This document shows, piece by piece, positions 45,438 through 56,996 of a DNA stretch of 64,000 bases. Made by a program: the position numbers and the translations under genes. The DNA is taken from assembly GCF_008831285.2 (NCBI RefSeq), contig NC_045145.1, positions 2,170,001 to 2,234,000 of the forward strand, given 5' to 3'. The notes under the pieces are model-generated. The model was not told the origin of the DNA. It was given only the letters and a program-made list of their open reading frames with translations, and searched no databases. Numbering within the stretch: the stretch's first letter is position 1; every line of letters starts with the position of its first letter. Source of the stretch: Nymphaea colorata. Its lineage: Eukaryota > Streptophyta > Magnoliopsida > Nymphaeales > Nymphaeaceae.

Positions 45438-48073
45438 TAATCCTGATGTGGCCCGAGCTCTCGAACACCAAGTACGTGTCGCATTGTTGCCAACTTTGCC
45501 GCTGATAATGCCTTTGTCATAAGATCCGCTCGTTGTTCATCTGTGCGTACAAAATCCACAATAATATGTCCTCTTTCGACACATTCTCGAATGAAATGGA
45601 ACTTTGTATCAATGTGTTTACTACGTCCATGAAAAACTGTGTTTTTCATCAGTGCGATTGCGGACTTGTTGTCCACATACAACTTCACCACTTGCGGCTC
45701 TCTCCCAATTAGTTCGGCCAAGAGTCCTCTAAGCCAAAGTGCTTGACATGCCGCCGCAGTTGCTGCCATGAACTCAGCCTCGCATGAAGACAGAGCAACG
45801 GTCTTCTGCTTTTGCGAGTTCCATGAGACTAGGCTTTCATTTACATAGAACGCCATGCCTCCGGTGCTTTTCCGATCATCGACGTCGCCCGCCAGGTCAC
45901 TATCCGTGAACCCGACAATCACTTCTTCTCCTTTTCCTCTGGTGTATACAAGACCGAAGTTGATTGTGCCTTTCAAATAACGTAAAATCTGCTTCACTGC
46001 TTTGTGGTGCATCACTGTCGGTCTCTCCATGAATCTACTAGCTACACCGACAGCATACGAAAGATCTGGTCTTGTGTGGAGAAGATACCTTAGACATCCG
46101 ATGACTCGTCGGTACTCAGTTGCATCCACCGGTTGTCCTTCGGGATCCTTGTTCAACTGTGACCTTGGTTCCATAGGGATTTTAGTAGGATTGCAATCAA
46201 ACATGCCAAATTGAATTAGTACCTTTTTGGCATAGGCTGCTTGTTTGATCGAGATACCGTCTTCACCTTGTTCCACCTCAATCCCAAGGTAATAGGTGAG
46301 CAGGCCGAGGTCGCTCATCTCGAACTCAGCCATCATCTGCTGCTTGAATGATGCGATTGCCTCCGAATCCTCCCCTGTTACAATTAGATCATCAACATAA
46401 ACTCCGACGATGATACCGGTACGGTCTTTTCCCCTGGTATACATGGCTTGTTCAAGCGCGCACTTTGAGAACCCAAGGTGCTTCAGGCTTCGATCCAGCC
46501 GCGTGTTCCAAGCTCGAGGTGCTTGTCGGAGGCCATACAATGCCTTGCTTAGTTTGAGCACCATATGCTCCTTGTTCTTCACCGTGAAACCTTCTGGCTG
46601 AGTTACATAAACCTCCTCCTCAAGTTCGCCATTGAGGAATGCTGATTTGACGTCGAGGTGATGGACTTGCCACCCACGGTTGGCTGCGACGGCAAGGATG
46701 ACTCGCACGGTGTCGAGCCTGGCGACTGGTGCAAACACCTCATCGAAGTCGATCCCTTGCCGTTGAACATAGCCTTTTGCGACTAGTCTGGCCTTGTGCT
46801 TGATCACCTCTCCGTCTAAGTTTTTCTTTAATTTGAACACCCATTTGAGTCCAATTGCTTTGGTTCCAACTGGTAGGGTTGTCAGCGTCCAGGTCGAATT
46901 TTTTTCAATGGACTCAATTTCCTTGGCCATCGCATCCACCCATGCCGGTTGGCCCATTGCCTCTTGATAACACGATGGCTCCTCTATTGCCGCAAGCATG
47001 GCCTCTTCTTCGACATCTTCATCATCGAGCTCGACATGCCGAGCGTCTCGCATGATATCATCGATATGTCTATACCGAACGGGTCCGTCATTACTGTCCT
47101 CCATCTCCGAGGTTGCGGCAGTTTCATCCGCCAGCAATCTCCGAGCCGGCGTCACCACCGGCGTTGCTTCGCCACCCATCGATGTCGATGAAGAAGTAGG
47201 GTAGCCTAGATCCATGGATAGCGACCTTCCTGCTTGTCCGCTTGCAACTGAGTTGTCCACTGTTGATTCATCCTCAACAGTGAAATTCGACGAATCACTG
47301 CCTCCTGCATCCATGTTCCAATTCCACTTTATTTTTTCTTCAAATTTAACATCACGACTTACATGGATTCTCCCGTGCCGCGGATCAAATAATCGGTGTG
47401 CCTTGCAGCCATCCTCGACGCCGAGATACACCATTGGCAGGCTGCGATCATCAAGCTTCTTGAGGTGTGGTGTTGTCACCATGGCATGCGCCGTGCAGCC
47501 GAACAATCGAAGATGTGCAAGATCCGGCTTCCTATGACTCCAAGCTTCATACGGGGTGCGCTCGCCCATGGTCTTCGTAGGCAAGCGGTTCAACAGGTAG
47601 ACTGCGTGTCGTACCGCCTCTCCCCAAAATCTTCCCGGCATGCTCATGCTCTTGAGAAGAGATCTTGCCATCGCCATCACCGTCCTGTTCCTCCTCTCCA
47701 CCACACCGTTTTGTTGTGGTGAGTATGGCGCAGTGAGGTGTCGCGCAATGCCCGCCTGTTCACACACATTGGCGAACTCAAGAGAGAGGAACTCGCCTCC
47801 ACGATTGGTCCGGAGCGTCTTGACGTGATGCCCGCACGCGTTCTCGGCCAACGCCTTGACCTTCATAAACGCTGAGCATGCCTGGTCTTTTGTTCTGATC
47901 ACGCACAACCACATCCAACGAGTGAAGTCATCAATTATTAGTAAGAAATAGCTATTACCGGCAGGGGTGGTGCGTGATCGGGCCGCAAAGATCAGCGTGC
48001 AAGAGTTCGAGTGGCTCCTTCGCTCGATAGATGGCTGCCGACGGGAAGACTGTCTCGTTGCTTCGGCCACCAA
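45437..48073 (-). CDS. Copia C polyprotein: integrase, reverse transcriptase, RNase H
   Basis: An 878-codon open frame is the C-terminal two thirds of a Ty1/copia polyprotein, which integrates and copies the element. Integrase core: FLLIIDDFTRWMW, LRTNRGGEF, PQQNGVVERRNRT. RT: GLKWVFKLKKNLDGEV, HKARLVAKGYVQRQGIDFDE, HHLDVKSAFLNGELEEEVYV and the catalytic YVDDLIV. RNase H: GFTDSDLAGD, LSSCEAEFMA and ADLMTKALS at the end. The second integrase catalytic Asp is Asn (TNRGGEF; codon AAT at 47804-47806), which should abolish integration. The first about 37 codons are out-of-frame read-through: a one-base shift near 47960-47975 separates this frame from the upstream pre-integrase part (LELLHADLCGPITHH). 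Confidence 0.93.
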   Translation of the reverse strand: MVAEATRQSSRRQPSIERRSHSNSCTLIFAARSRTTPAGNSYFLLIIDDFTRWMWLCVIRTKDQACSAFMKVKALAENACGHHVKTLRTNRGGEFLSLEFANVCEQAGIARHLTAPYSPQQNGVVERRNRTVMAMARSLLKSMSMPGRFWGEAVRHAVYLLNRLPTKTMGERTPYEAWSHRKPDLAHLRLFGCTAHAMVTTPHLKKLDDRSLPMVYLGVEDGCKAHRLFDPRHGRIHVSRDVKFEEKIKWNWNMDAGGSDSSNFTVEDESTVDNSVASGQAGRSLSMDLGYPTSSSTSMGGEATPVVTPARRLLADETAATSEMEDSNDGPVRYRHIDDIMRDARHVELDDEDVEEEAMLAAIEEPSCYQEAMGQPAWVDAMAKEIESIEKNSTWTLTTLPVGTKAIGLKWVFKLKKNLDGEVIKHKARLVAKGYVQRQGIDFDEVFAPVARLDTVRVILAVAANRGWQVHHLDVKSAFLNGELEEEVYVTQPEGFTVKNKEHMVLKLSKALYGLRQAPRAWNTRLDRSLKHLGFSKCALEQAMYTRGKDRTGIIVGVYVDDLIVTGEDSEAIASFKQQMMAEFEMSDLGLLTYYLGIEVEQGEDGISIKQAAYAKKVLIQFGMFDCNPTKIPMEPRSQLNKDPEGQPVDATEYRRVIGCLRYLLHTRPDLSYAVGVASRFMERPTVMHHKAVKQILRYLKGTINFGLVYTRGKGEEVIVGFTDSDLAGDVDDRKSTGGMAFYVNESLVSWNSQKQKTVALSSCEAEFMAATAAACQALWLRGLLAELIGREPQVVKLYVDNKSAIALMKNTVFHGRSKHIDTKFHFIRECVERGHIIVDFVRTDEQRADLMTKALSAAKLATMRHVLGVRELGPHQD

Positions 48074-48302
48074 ACACTCCCGGCATAACTGAGCGGGATG
48101 AGAGATAGGCGGTACCCCGGTTTGCCATCTTCTTTGTTTACAAAAGCATCTTCAATGCTTGAAAGTTGACGTGGCCGAGACGAGCATGCCACAACCATGC
48201 CGGATCTTCGAGGTTTGCCAAGAGACACACTGGCCTTGCAATCTGCAGCTCGATGCGATAGAGACGATTTGGCGTGCGTCTCACCTTCATGATCAACTGC
48301 CC
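47960..48302 (-). pseudogene. Copia C pre-integrase zinc region, frameshifted
   Basis: The minus strand encodes AWLWHARLGHVNFQALKMLL, the HHCC-type region before integrase, then sequence leading to LLHADLCGPIT. These parts lie in different frames, and the 5' side enters the N gap. Confidence 0.75.
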
Positions 48303-48402
48303 NNNNNNNNNNNNNNNNNNNNNNNNNNNNNNNNNNNNNNNNNNNNNNNNNNNNNNNNNNNNNNNNNNNNNNNNNNNNNNNNNNNNNNNNNNNNNNNNNN
48401 NN
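48303..48402. other. Assembly gap of 100 N
   Basis: Exactly 100 N, the usual placeholder for a gap of unknown size. It falls inside the copia C element; the joined sequences may not be adjacent in the genome. Confidence 0.99.
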
Positions 48403-49110
48403 ACAAACCACAACGATAAACAATCCTTCCGAAAACAAAATCGATGATGTCTGAGTGGAAACAAATGTAGTTAGCAGTTCTTACGTTCTAAGTTCTAACT
48501 CTAGCAAGAGTATGACGTATCACGGCCTGCTCTCTGCCAATGGGCGTGCTGGTTGTATTAACATTTAAAAACGAAATTTCTGTTTCTTCTCTCCGATAAT
48601 AAGAATTTCAAAATCTTTGTACTCATGTGTTCCTCGCAAGAAGTTTTCCCTTCTTACCAAGGCGATAGCTCCAGCTAAAAAATAGAATCATGTGCCTAAG
48701 AATGACTACCATCTCAAACGGGATACCCTCGACCGAGGACATGAACGTAATCAGTGGGGCACGATTAATCAAATTAATATCATGAAGGGGCCACGATTAA
48801 TCAAGATCGTCAGAATCCTCCCCAACACCATCAAGAACCGATTTACAATGACAATAACGGGTGAGAGCATCCCCAACAGGAAAAGAGCCCAACCCCAACA
48901 CAAAAAACTGACAAAACAACATGCCGGAATCAGAACACATTCAATCTCCTTTAATCTTTCCAACGAAACCAAAATGCAGAAAGAGATCGAGACGCATGGG
49001 AGCCCAGAATCCACCGGGGGGTAAATGACGCATAATCGCTAGGAATTGTAAAAAACAAGGCGTCAAAAATAAAAAAGAAATCCAGGAACCAGCGGAAGTA
49101 AAAGGCATAC
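48403..49110. other. No gene recognised
   Basis: This is mixed-composition sequence without a supported frame. It may be intronic or flanking to the candidate exon at 49112-49453. Confidence 0.4.
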
Positions 49111-49111
49111 C

Positions 49112-49453
49112 TCTTAGGAGTGACCATGAAGGATTCGACGAATCGCCATTGTCACCGGCCCCCGTAGCAACGACCACTGTCGTTGTTCCTGCTGTCGTCG
49201 CAGACGCTATTGTTTCTAATGCTGCTTCCGCTGTTGTCGTTCGTGCTATTGGTGTTACTGATTCTGTTGCTGATGGTGGTGGTGATGATTGCGGTGGTGA
49301 TGGCGATGTGGTGGTGGTGATGATTGTGGTGGTACTGGTGGTGGTGATGATTGTGGCGGTGCTGTTGGTGGTGTCGGCGGCGACGGAGGCGCGGAGGATG
49401 AAGAATCTGGGGCCGAAAGAGGTGGTGTACACGGGTTCCGAGGGAGACACCAT
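49112..49453 (-). CDS. Candidate first exon of an unknown gene
   Basis: On the minus strand an ATG at 49453 opens MVSPSEPVYTTSFGPRFFIL, then a Thr/Ser/Pro-rich low-complexity stretch and GDNGDSSNPSWSLLR. A good donor (AAGAG|GTATGCC) follows at about 49112. The stretch is GC-rich amid AT-rich flanks, as plant 5' exons often are. Much of it is ACC/CAT trinucleotide repeat that is open in several frames, so the frame may be spurious. I do not recognise the protein and found no downstream exon before the gap. Confidence 0.25.
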
Positions 49454-50079
49454 TTAACGCCTCTGTTTTTCTACTGTAATTTACGATTTTAAAAGTGAAC
49501 CGTAAAAGCATATCGTTTTAAAATACAAGTGATATTTGGAGTTCCAATTTTATTTTTGTGATCACTATTATAGAACAAGATACAATAAACCTTAGGAAAT
49601 GTCTCTAATATAAGTGGAATGACATATATGCTGGTGTTATTCGACATTTCATGTAACCAGGAAAAGTACTGACGTTTTAACCCCCTTTTATTGACGTTTT
49701 AAAGAAAAACATGTTTTTTCTTTTTTTCTTTTTTACTAGCCTTCTTTTAAACTTCTTTCACGTTTTTTCTCGAAAAAAATTCCTATAACACTAATTCAAT
49801 GGTTATTTTGTGAGGAGGTTGAAATAGAGTTGAGCGTCACACTTTCAAGAAGCAGCAAATCATTGGTTGACCTATGGACACCCAAACACGCTTCCTTTCA
49901 CTAGTTGCTAGTAATTACCGCCTTACCTTCCCTCAAGGTTGCGGTTATTGAATGCAATCTGATAACCGCCTTAGTAGCAAGTTAGATGTGGGTGTTTCTC
50001 AACTGGATAAGAGAACTTTTGAGTGTTTCATGGAAAGAGTCCTGATATACGACCAATAGCCATATATGACATGCAATTA

Positions 50080-52130
50080 TGTAAAAGCATATGTCATATT
50101 ACCTAGAAGACTGGAACCAACCACTTTTGAGTATGCGCTTGAACCAACATTTCAGCTCAGGTAGTGTGAAGAACATACTTATCCTTAAAATGTTGAGAAG
50201 CAAGCAACCTTACTTTGGTAGCAAAACTACAGGACAACATCACATGGTCAATGGATTCATCTGCCTCGAAGCAAAGGATCCGTCAATTGGCAAGTGATAT
50301 GCTATGTAAGAGGTGGCTACTGGCATAAACCATCCGGCTGGGAATGAGCATCCTCATGCCGAACCAACTCCTCCAATTTTTGAGTAGGATGTCTTCTATA
50401 AGTGTGAAACTAGATATCCAATGCGTAACTTTGTTCATGCTGGTCCGTTTCCAAATAAGCCTGTCAAGAACCTCCCGGCTGGCCTCTCAATGCCTAAGTG
50501 TATAAGAATGTTCCTAAAATATATGAGCACTATAATATACTACTCAAGAAACATCCTTCAATGATAGTTGGGCAGAGTAATCAAACATGGAACTTTCTTT
50601 AGGTGAGAGAAGCTTTGCAAATGTGCATTATTCTCTTGAAAAATCATGAGCAGTGAGCCTTAGACCTTAAGGTGCATAAACTATGAAAATGAAGGTACTT
50701 ATCATAGATCATCTTTACCCATGGAGAATCCCTACGCCAAATCCTCATTGTAAAGTTACCATGCCTCTTATCCTCTGAATCCTTGCCACCTTCTATAATA
50801 GGCTGACAAAGGAAGCTCCAAAAAGAAGATGTAGCCCCAGCTCGAACTACCTCTCCTTCCACCTGACATTTCCCTTGGTAAGTAATAGAGAACACTAGCA
50901 GTCAAGGATGCTATGGAAGGCATAGCTAATCAGATACAATCCCTTGGTGTACTGTTACCAACATCCTAGACTTCCAACTAGCCAAATGTTTGGCGAGCTA
51001 TTACACCAACTACCACTTAGTTTCCCAGTATGTAGGGTAGCCTAAGTAAGCAGTAATTGCCTAATCTGCCTATTAAGAGTACGATTGTAATCTGCATTAA
51101 ATACGATAGCACATATTCTTCTAGGCTGCACCCACTTTCCAAGCGCACCCTAAAAGCCTCAAGGGAATCATGGATCATTGGTGTCAACTATTGGTCAATC
51201 TTGGAGGGAACCATGACATCATCTACAGAAGGAGGGGATCCTAGGACATCTACCTGCTAGTAGGATAAGAAAGTGATCATGAGGCGTCCATTTCAGATTT
51301 TGAACCAAACATTGTTCGAGAGGATCTAAATAACTGTAACGAATAGGTAAAGAGAAAGAGGCTCTCCCTGTCTAAGATTGCACTTCAGGTCAAAAATGTC
51401 CCTAGTATATTGTTAACCAAGATTTCCACTGTTGTCGTACGAATGCATGTAAAGATTTATCTAGTTATCATCGACCAAAGCCTAGGTGAAGCAAGGAGTT
51501 ACACAAGAATCTCTGGTTGATGGGCTTTGGAGATATCTAGTTTTAGACAAGTGGGGGCCCTTAAGTAAGCTTGGAGCTGAGTGCATAAGACTTATGAACT
51601 AGAATAACATTGTCTTGGACAAACATCCTTGAGAGAAAAGCTACTTGGTTTGGTTTTTTTTTTTTTTTGAGGGACCCCTTCATGCGGTTGGTAATGAATT
51701 CAGAGTATGAAGAGTTGCATAAGGTTGTGGGCCTATAGTCATGAATTCTACATCGATCAGCATAATGAGGACCTTCTTCATCAATCTCTTGATCTTGAGA
51801 AACTTCTCACAAAAATAACTAAGTCCATTCCCTTCACATCCCAATGCTGTTGGAAGAATGATGTTGGGAATTCATTTGGCCCTGAAGCAATGGCTCCATC
51901 AATGAAGAATACTACCAACTTATGGTCTTCCGCTATTGAGATGGTCTGAACAATCTCAAATCGTCCACATAGAAAACCACCAACCCTTTGACCAGCTCAA
52001 GGGTGAGGCCACTAGACCCTTCCGTCACAGTCAAAAGGTCTTTGAAGAAGTTGTAGCAGATGGAACTAATTTTTGTGGGCCCTTACCGACACTATCAAAA
52101 CTACCTAGAGCAAGAATATGTTCTTAGCAA
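50080..52130 (-). mobile_element. Decayed LINE (L1-type) reverse-transcriptase relic
   Basis: Minus-strand translations contain a degraded LINE RT segment (FIDGAIASGPNEFPTSFFQ, HWDVKGMDLVIFVRSF; compare the usual APGPDGF..FFQ..W) at about 51750-51960. A downstream segment (RIWRRDSPWVKMIYDKYLHF) lies at 50690-50780. A zinc-binding zf-RVT remnant (FEADESIDHVMLSCSFATKV) lies at about 50210-50290. The order is that of plant LINEs. Stops and frameshifts throughout show an old copy. Confidence 0.75.
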
Positions 52131-52138
52131 GTTGACCT

Positions 52139-52960
52139 TGTTAACACCCCAAAATTTTTCATTTTGTCGCTAAAGGCAATTCCAAATTTTGCAAGAGAAT
52201 TTCACAAAAATGATCATGAAAAACATCAATTTCAAAGTGAATTTTGAACAACAAACACAATTTGGGTTCAAAATAAAACATGAATTTAATTTTTGACATA
52301 GATCCCAATGTAGATTACAAGTCAACGTCCAAATCCAATATGTAATACTGGATCCAAATTAGGTTTCTAACTCAAAACCAATTACAATCGTCATTTGAAA
52401 TCGAAATTCAAATTTATGGTCTGGACTTAGAACACCAGATGGAACTCACATGTAGGCCCTAGCGAGTGCTTGCCTCTAGAAAACAAGTCCTTTCCAATTT
52501 AATTTAACACAATGGCTTTTAAATCCGTGTAAGTTAAGTTTGATTATTGAATTTATAGATGGTAAAATCTATAACTCAGTATAATTTAAAATTAGACCAC
52601 TAGGTCAAAACCCCAATGAGCTCAAGTCAAACTGAACACACTCAACAGAGAGATTGTTTGAAGTCAAAGTCAAAGGGTATTCTTGCAAAAATTGAGTTTT
52701 AATTTGAAGCTAAGTACAAAACCTAAGTTTTAAAATGAGATTATCCACTATAGCCACAACTCTTTTTTTTTTTTCCCTTTATAAGGGGGAACACAATTTG
52801 CTTTGGAACAAAATATATATAGTTTCATGTAAGTAGGGGGATTCCACCAAGTCTAAGCAGGCCTCACAATCCAGTCATATCCTTGCACTTGGACTGCTCA
52901 AAATCTTATATATATATATATATAACCGTAGCTTAAGGTACATTTATAACAACCACTTTC
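52139..52960. mobile_element. Possible gypsy LTR fragment
   Basis: The start TGTTAACACCCCAAAATTTT resembles the LTR beginnings of plant chromovirus-type gypsy elements, and the body is AT-rich and non-coding. The second end and a target duplication were not found. A 26-bp direct repeat lies within and beyond it (52462-52487, 52963-52988). Confidence 0.35.
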
Positions 52961-52988
52961 TTGCGAGTGCTTGCCTGTAGAAAACAAG

Positions 52989-54212
52989 GCGATGCGTTAT
53001 GGGATCGAATTCGCTTTCCGTGGTGCATTGGTCGTGTCATCGAAGTTCATCGAGAAACATCTATCTAGTCGAGAAGGAATATATAGCATATTTAAAGCAC
53101 CAATAGCACTAATCCCTATAAAGTGCATGGCACCATTAAATTTGGTTCAATCTTTGGACAAGGAAGGAGAAATGCATGATATGGGTGCAGTTCGACATCA
53201 CGTGCATATCTTCATAAGCATGTGTGTGTGCGAGACAATTTTAATGTGTGCAACAAGGCAAAGTTAGATCAATATTGTTAAAAGTGATGATGCGGGAGTA
53301 AGCCTTGAGGCAGTAAAACATACGTCTCAGGATATTATAGTGAAATATATATATTTTTTATAAAGACAACTGATAATTTTGCATATTTTTTTGTTCATAT
53401 GTAAAACATGTTTCTAGTGCTTTGAAAGTATGGCGGCTAGCTGTATCGCATATTAGTTTCATATTATTGAAAAGATATTTCATCTACATGCAAAATATGT
53501 CTACATGCAAAATATGTATTGTGGCTTGGGCAGATGGAATTAGGGTGGTTTTGAAGATCGGGATGGAATTTGGTTTACAAATTATAGATTGGTGTGTGAT
53601 GGTGGGCACTAGTGCTAAGGAGTTGTTTATGATATCTTTTGTAGAATTTATTTTTATTTGGAAAAAAAATTGAAATTAGGTAAAACTAAAATAAATGATA
53701 AAAATTAATAAAAAAACACTAAAGCAAGATAAAATGATCCAAATAATGTTTTGATGATGATCAAAATGATGATAAAAAACCTTTTCTAATTTTAAATTTG
53801 AATTTATGATGACATGCAAGTAAAAAAGGAGAAAACAAGAAAACATGAACAAAATGCAATAACGACCCAACAAATATATTTTCAGTAACAAAACAAATTT
53901 TGCTTATTTTTCTTTTTATTTTTTAAAATTTTGCAATTATATGTAACAATGTTTTGAACTTCAAACTATCATCGCAAGTGTTGTTCACATGTCATCATTT
54001 TCACCTATGTCGCGAAATTGTATAACAACTCATTTTCACCTTTGTTACAACGTGTCATGCGAAATGGTCTCTGTCATAACGTCTTGCGAGAAATGACTTA
54101 ATAATCAGCTTATAGAGACGCTTAACACAGAGCGAACACTTTTTCTCTCTCTCCATCGGACTTTCTTACCTCCTTCCATTTTCCTTCTTTCTTTCTTTTT
54201 TGTTTTCTTCCA

Positions 54213-54261
<49 letters not shown>

Positions 54262-54450
54262 CACTTATATATATCTAAGAATAAATATTTAAGGTTTCTA
54301 TTTAAAAATAAAAAACTTTTAAGAGGGCAATAATGTGCCTCTACGTTACGTTGCTTTTGAGAAAAAAAAAATTAAGCATCATTTTTGAAAATGTATGACC
54401 CATTTAAACCTAACGCCAATTTTATGGACCTACAACTTCGTTCCGGGTCC
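52989..54450. other. Intergenic, no gene seen
   Basis: AT-rich, with an (AT)n tract at 54211-54256. Short frames at 52971-53267 and 53422-53673 show no recognisable domain. Confidence 0.5.
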
Positions 54451-54532
54451 ATGTAACCGCAGCCATTTCCTCCACGTTCAAGTTTTCTCCTGGATCTCTA
54501 CAATACACATTACACACGCTGTTCCTCCACAA

Positions 54533-55830
54533 TGATACCCTCCAGGATGCCTTTCGCCAACCCTCCCTTCCTTCTGCCGACTACCAAGAAGCCCTCAGAT
54601 TATTCGCCACGGTGCAGGAGAAGGCACACAACTAGGTTGCCCAGTCGGTCGTTCGCCGTCGCTACCGGCGATTTCTTCATGGGCCTCGCGTGATCGTCGG
54701 TGAGGCGGAGTCCGCCGTCTTCTGGGAGCAGAGCGAGAAGGACGTCGAAGCGGAGAGGGAGCGGTCGAAGATTACGAGCCCCGGCTTCAGCTTCTCCGCT
54801 GCGGGGCTTTCGGTTCCTTTCCATCTCGGCGTCGTGCAGTTTCTCCTGGAGAAGGGGTACATTCGGGTAATGAAGAGGGAAAGAGTTTATCGCTCTGTGT
54901 TGCTTCTGTCGTGTGCAACTGCAATTGGCTTATATCTGTGATCTTGATGCCGTTATTCCCTGTGTTCTGACTCATGCTTAGACCCAACCGTGTGCTTTTC
55001 TGATTGCCTAGCAATTTGATACTTTGGTGAGAACATCAAAGTTTTAGCTGTTTTCAAGGAGGAGCACCCATTGTAAATGGGAATTCCGCCTAGTTTTATC
55101 TTCGCAGGTCTGAATTTCTTTCGAGTCTTCGACAAATTGAGTGCTGACGGATTTCTTGGTCGGATGATTTGTTGCGAACAAATTCTGCATAAGTTCTCGG
55201 AAGTGCTTGCTTCGATTAAATAATGAACTTCTTTCTTTCTTTTTTTTCTTCCCCCTCCATGATCCGATCTTGTCTCAACTAGGGTTATGGCTGCAGGAGA
55301 ACACTCTGTTAGCTGGTTCATCTTTCGGGGCTATAGTGTGTGCAGTTATTGCATCCGGAAACACCATGGAGGACGCTCTGCAATCCACCTTTGGCACTAA
55401 TGCTTTTCAAAGTTGCGATTGAAATGCAAAATTGCAATATGGCTTTGCATAAAGTATTCCCAAAGCGGGCTTTTATTGTCCTGAATTCTGGTAGCATTTG
55501 CATGAGCTTCTTGGCTGTGACGCGCAGTTACTGTGAGAGTCTCCCAGTCCCTCCTTTGTGCTTCCATGTTATGGTGAGAATGGACCTGAGGTATTTTGGT
55601 CTATGGACGAAGATCTCATCATTTCACATTTGACCAACTTTTTTCAACCTGTGAATTTTTTTTTCTTCATATACGTAGGACAGCATGGTTATGGAGAACA
55701 TTCACATAACATATGTTTGTATGCCGCTGATTGATTTATCCCTTTTTACAGGCTGTCCTGAGGGATATACTTGAAAACTTTTTACGAGATGATGTTCATA
55801 AGAAATCAAATAGTAGGATAAGTGGTAACC
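54533..55830 (+). pseudogene. Patatin-like acyl hydrolase, decayed gene with introns
   Basis: Three exon-like pieces match the N-terminal half of the plant patatin-like phospholipase fold. 54690-54866 encodes SPGFSFSAAGLSVPFHLGVV, the oxyanion-loop region, where the usual Gly-Gly-Gly is Ala-Ala-Gly. 55297-about 55400 encodes LLAGSSFGAIVCAVIASGNT, with the GXSXG nucleophile elbow as GSSFG. 55752-55830 encodes AVLRDILENFLRDDVHKKSN. GT/AG introns (54867-55296; about 55410-55751) are in phase. In-frame TAG (about 54632) and TGA codons break the upstream frame, the second exon runs to a stop, and the catalytic Asp half is absent. It is non-functional as sequenced. Confidence 0.7.
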
Positions 55831-56996
55831 ATCATTCACCTGTTTTTGTTTCAGAACAACTTGATCCATCTTTTTTCATGGTATGTACAGTTGTTTTGCT
55901 TCAGCATGAGTACTCTTGTTTTCATCCCCAAGGAGAATAGAGATGAATGGGACCTGTTAAGTTTAGTACCTATGGGACTTATAGGCCATATGTAAAGGAA
56001 TTGGCCCTCATATTGCAGATAGGCAGTCAGAGCTGCTTCAGAATTGTGACCTTCCGACTCCACATCAGAGGAGAAGTCTGAAGAATTCCATGGGGTGAGA
56101 GAGGAACAAGCCTGCTGAACCAACAAAATCTTTTTAGTCAGATAATGATTGTTTTCTGTTACAGAGGTCGGTTGTGTTTCCATTCCCCTCTGTTTTTGCC
56201 TATTTATTTTCATTCAAATTATAGGGTCTATCATTTGTCTTCGCAAGAGAGTTGTGGAGTTATAGTGTTTCTTGTTTATTTTACTTTGCTGAGAGTACTT
56301 TGTGTTTAGAATGATTTTGTGTTGTTTTTTCACACTTTTATCTCTCTTTCGGTTCTATTCAAAATTCTTCTGCTCCTAGAGGAACCTAGGCTTCTTGTTA
56401 ACAATAAGTTACCTGAAGAAGTATTGTAAATAAATTATGATTTGCATTTGCTGTCTGTGCCTGTGAAATTTGGCACATCAAAATAAAAGCCAATATGAGT
56501 TTCTAGGTTTACACGTTTGTGGGAGAATCAAAATGAATCGGTATTCAGTTTGCACAATTTGATACATTTGGCCATTTGCTAGGATCAGACAAAAATGAGT
56601 GCACAATCCAACAGCACATCACACACTAGTCATCTCAAGGATATAGCAAAGGCAAGGGCTGAAGGTTGGTAGTAGTGATTGGAGCACATTAACTCTTACA
56701 TATGTAAACATGTGAAATTAGAGTGGGTGGGTTTCATCTTGTTTTACATGTTATTTCTCATCCCATGCCATTTGAATGGAATGCTGAAGAATATAAAGAA
56801 CGTGTTAACTTTTGGTGCCTTGCAGTGGATTCTGCTTTTTTACTTTTAGCATTGGAGAAGTAAACACATTGGTGTTCCCATTTGAATTTGAAGTGACTTT
56901 TATCTTGAAAATCATTGGTTTTTAGGGCATTTATCTTCTGTTTTCATTTTAGCTTCCATCCCAATGTTTTGAATTGAATGGTTAATTGCAGTCATA

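Larger units (their letters stand above)
44889..48302 (-). mobile_element. Copia element C, young, truncated by the assembly gap
   Basis: One LTR, a polypurine tract and a long intact integrase-RT-RNase H frame are present. The gag, the PBS and the 5' LTR are missing. Sequence right of the 100-N gap is unrelated, so the missing half lies in the gap or was lost. Coding DNA is much more GC-rich than the surroundings, as in a recently active element. Confidence 0.9.

Noticed and set aside
46855-47722. Several + strand frames of 60-108 codons opposite copia C
   Set aside because: They are antisense shadows of the GC-rich copia polyprotein and have no domain content.
49149-49457. 102-codon Val/Asp-rich + strand frame
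   Set aside because: Low-complexity reverse of the GGT repeat; the minus strand has the better start and donor site.
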